A stretch of DNA of 64,000 nt from Sediminibacterium soli (GTDB lineage: Bacteria > Bacteroidota > Bacteroidia > Chitinophagales > Chitinophagaceae): positions 1,175,107-1,239,106 of the forward strand of contig NZ_JAACJR010000008.1 in NCBI RefSeq assembly GCF_009939225.1, read 5' to 3'. Positions 62,424 to 64,000 of the stretch are shown here, in pieces. The notes under the pieces were generated by a model. The model did no database searches. It had not been told where the DNA came from and worked only from the letters and a program-made list of their open reading frames with translations. Every line of letters starts with the position of its first letter. The stretch's first letter is position 1. The position numbers were made by a program, and so were the translations under genes.

Positions 62424-63014
62424 CTATTGTATGCCGTAACTGTTCATCAGCGCTTGGTACTGCTCGCTGTTTCTTCTGCGGATGCTTTCCTGGCCCACCA
62501 GTTTCTGCACGTTCATGATACCATCCAGTATCGCTTCGGGACGTGGCGGGCAACCGGGCACGTATACATCCACCGGGATGATCTGGTCGATACCCTGCAG
62601 CACGCTGTAGGTATCAAAAATACCGCCGCTGGAGGCGCATGCCCCTACGGCGATCACCCAGCGGGGCTCTGCCATCTGCAGGTATACCTGGCGCAATACG
62701 GGGCCCATTTTTTTGGCGATGGTGCCCATTACCATCAGCAGATCGCACTGCCGGGGCGAGAAACCAACCCTTTCGGAACCAAAACGCGCCAGGTCGTAAT
62801 GCGAGCCCATGGTGGCCATGAACTCGATACCGCAGCAGGACGTGGCGAACGGCAGCGGCCAGAGCGAATTTTTGCGGGCCAGCCCAACCACATCGCTCAG
62901 TTTGGTGGTAAAAAATCCTTCCCCGGTATATCCTTCCGGCGCTTCTGCTACAGATACGGCGCCCGCGGTATCTGCTTCTATGGGGTGAATATTGAATCGT
63001 ACGGGACGAGGCAT
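62424..63014 (-). CDS. nuoB: NADH-quinone oxidoreductase subunit B
   Basis: 196 residues. Ligands of cluster N2 are present: ATSCCGIEFMA, VGACASSGGIFDTY and YVPGCPPRPEAILDG. This subunit hands electrons to quinone. Length is normal for Bacteroidota. Confidence 0.97.
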   Translation of the reverse strand: MPRPVRFNIHPIEADTAGAVSVAEAPEGYTGEGFFTTKLSDVVGLARKNSLWPLPFATSCCGIEFMATMGSHYDLARFGSERVGFSPRQCDLLMVMGTIAKKMGPVLRQVYLQMAEPRWVIAVGACASSGGIFDTYSVLQGIDQIIPVDVYVPGCPPRPEAILDGIMNVQKLVGQESIRRRNSEQYQALMNSYGIQ

Positions 63015-63016
63015 AA

Positions 63017-63120
63017 TGTTAATTGATCATTAATAACGGGTAATCAGTCATCAGTACAAGGAGTGTGCTTGGTTTCCGTGCTAACCGTTGATTATCGATT
63101 ATTAATTGTTAATTATTAAT
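63017..63120. repeat. Word-repeat hairpin element M
   Basis: TTAATTGATCATTAATAACG and GGTAATCAGTCATCAG are followed, 30 nt later, by CTAACCGTTGATTATCGATT and ATTAATTGTTAATTATTAAT, which pair imperfectly. TAAT-type words dominate. Fills the nuoA-nuoB gap. Confidence 0.55.
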
Positions 63121-63125
63121 TTTTA

Positions 63126-63527
63126 TCAGTCTTCCCACTTCAGCGCACCTTTCTTGATGATGTATATAAACCCGGTAAGGAAGAAAGCTACGAACATAAG
63201 CACCGCGCTGAAACCTGCCCATCCCAGTTCGCGGAAATTGACCGCATAGGGATAGAAAAAGATCACTTCCACATCGAACAGTACGAACAGGATGGCAACG
63301 AGGAAATATTTGATGGCGATGGGCTGGCGTGCCTCGCCATGGTTTTCGATACCGCTGGCAAATGTCTCGAGTTTATCGGCCGTTTTCCGCTTAGGCCCCA
63401 GCCAGGCAGATACGGCGATCATGGTGAGCACAAACCCGGCTGCAAATACCAACTGGATACCTATCGGGAAGTAATTGTCAGCAGAATTGGATGTATTCAC
63501 ATCCGCCAGGAAGTTTAGCCAGCTCAT
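63126..63527 (-). CDS. nuoA: NADH-quinone oxidoreductase subunit A
   Basis: 133 residues from the ATG at 63527. Three helices: IGIQLVFAAGFVLTMIAVSAWLG, YFLVAILFVLFDVEVIFFYPYAV with the conserved FDVEVIF, and WAGFSAVLMFVAFFLTGFIYII. First gene of the complex I operon; its promoter should lie in the short gap to the next gene upstream. Confidence 0.96.
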   Translation of the reverse strand: MSWLNFLADVNTSNSADNYFPIGIQLVFAAGFVLTMIAVSAWLGPKRKTADKLETFASGIENHGEARQPIAIKYFLVAILFVLFDVEVIFFYPYAVNFRELGWAGFSAVLMFVAFFLTGFIYIIKKGALKWED

Positions 63528-63574
63528 GATTAGAATAATATGGCGCAAAAATAAGCCAGCGAAGGATATAAAAG

Positions 63575-63602
63575 AAAAACTCCCCGATTATGGGGAGTTT
63601 TT
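63575..63602 (-). terminator. Rho-independent terminator upstream of nuoA
   Basis: Perfect 11-bp arms AAAAACTCCCC (63575-63585) and GGGGAGTTTTT (63592-63602), 6-nt loop. It ends the gene entering from the right edge on the minus strand and isolates the complex I operon from it. Confidence 0.9.
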
Positions 63603-63609
63603 CAGGGGT

Positions 63610-64000
63610 TTATTTTGAAGATTTGCTGTCTTTGGCGGTTGAACTACGGGTACTGGTAGACCCGGACGATTTTTTGCCCTGGGGCTTGCTGTAGTAATCT
63701 ATTCTTTTTTGCACTTCGGCTTTGGCGCTTTGTGCGTATTTGTTATTCTCATCGGCCGGATCGGGGTACAACTGCATCATACGATCGGTTGTTTCCACCA
63801 CTTTCTGGGCCGTTGCCAGGTATTCGTCAACCACAGACGTACGTGTACCGTCTGAAGTTACCTTGAAATTGGGGTCATCGCTCAGCGTGGCCATTTTTTT
63901 CAGGTAATACTTCATAATATAGTACTCGTTAATAAATACGTCCTTTTTGTTCTTTTCCTTGTCTTTTGTCAGCAGCGCTGAATCCAGGAACATGATCGCC
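63610..64000 (-). CDS. C-terminal part of a protein, probably TPR-type, cut by window edge
   Basis: The frame stays open to the window edge, so only the last 130 residues are visible and the start is outside. It reads as helices (KKDVFINEYYIMKYYLKKMA, EYLATAQKVVETTDRMMQLYP) and a Ser/Thr/Lys-rich tail with repeated SS and STS. Helical solenoid proteins of this sort are usually annotated as tetratricopeptide proteins; I cannot confirm this from the visible part. Confidence 0.6.
   Translation of the reverse strand, partial: AIMFLDSALLTKDKEKNKKDVFINEYYIMKYYLKKMATLSDDPNFKVTSDGTRTSVVDEYLATAQKVVETTDRMMQLYPDPADENNKYAQSAKAEVQKRIDYYSKPQGKKSSGSTSTRSSTAKDSKSSK

Overview
The window reads as a chromosomal segment of a Bacteroidota, most likely a member of the Chitinophagaceae or a close relative. 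The grounds are a SusC/SusD pair, signal peptides ending in Ala-Gln, a separate nuoC and nuoD with a very short NuoG, an exbB-exbD-exbD-tonB-tonB cluster, and a CusA pump fused to its TolC partner. Almost all genes lie on the minus strand. The exceptions are uxaA with its beta-helix neighbour, a three-gene secreted cluster, a metalloprotease and one small secreted protein. I saw no rRNA, tRNA or CRISPR array.

Positions 1-11.1 kb hold a carbohydrate utilisation locus: a SusC/SusD uptake pair, a fasciclin-like lipoprotein, a GH31 glycosidase cut by the window edge, an AraC regulator, and, divergently, an altronate dehydratase followed by a secreted beta-helix protein. The dehydratase suggests a uronate-containing glycan. 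From 11.2 to 17.7 kb lies a heavy-metal efflux operon. From 17.9 to 22.8 kb is a redox-type group (esterase, DODA-like dioxygenase, DoxX, YceI, NADP-binding reductase, Crp/Fnr regulator) with an FNR-like box inside it. A PIN toxin-antitoxin pair and a CPH-type copper ATPase follow to 26 kb. From 26.4 to 33.8 kb a NarL-type two-component system stands divergent to three secreted proteins of unknown function.

Positions 33.8-38.0 kb form an AT-rich accessory patch ending exactly at the 3' end of mnmE. It holds a Fic protein with a 13-bp palindrome at its start, an IS481-type transposase fragment joined to gene remnants, two orphan ORFs, and non-coding stretches with direct repeats and dyads. After mnmE comes the TonB/ExbBD energy-transducing operon, a large zinc metalloprotease, a CarboxypepD-like secreted protein and an ABC permease.

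From 49 to 63.5 kb runs a complete 14-gene complex I operon (nuoA to nuoN). A nucleotidyltransferase/HepT module is inserted between nuoG and nuoH with 4-nt overlaps on both sides, and its hepT carries two apparent single-base deletions. The most striking unexplained structure is a set of intergenic elements, densest between mnmE and nuoA. In each, a short word is repeated and then followed by its reverse complement, giving long imperfect hairpins. The word differs between loci, although some loci share vocabulary.
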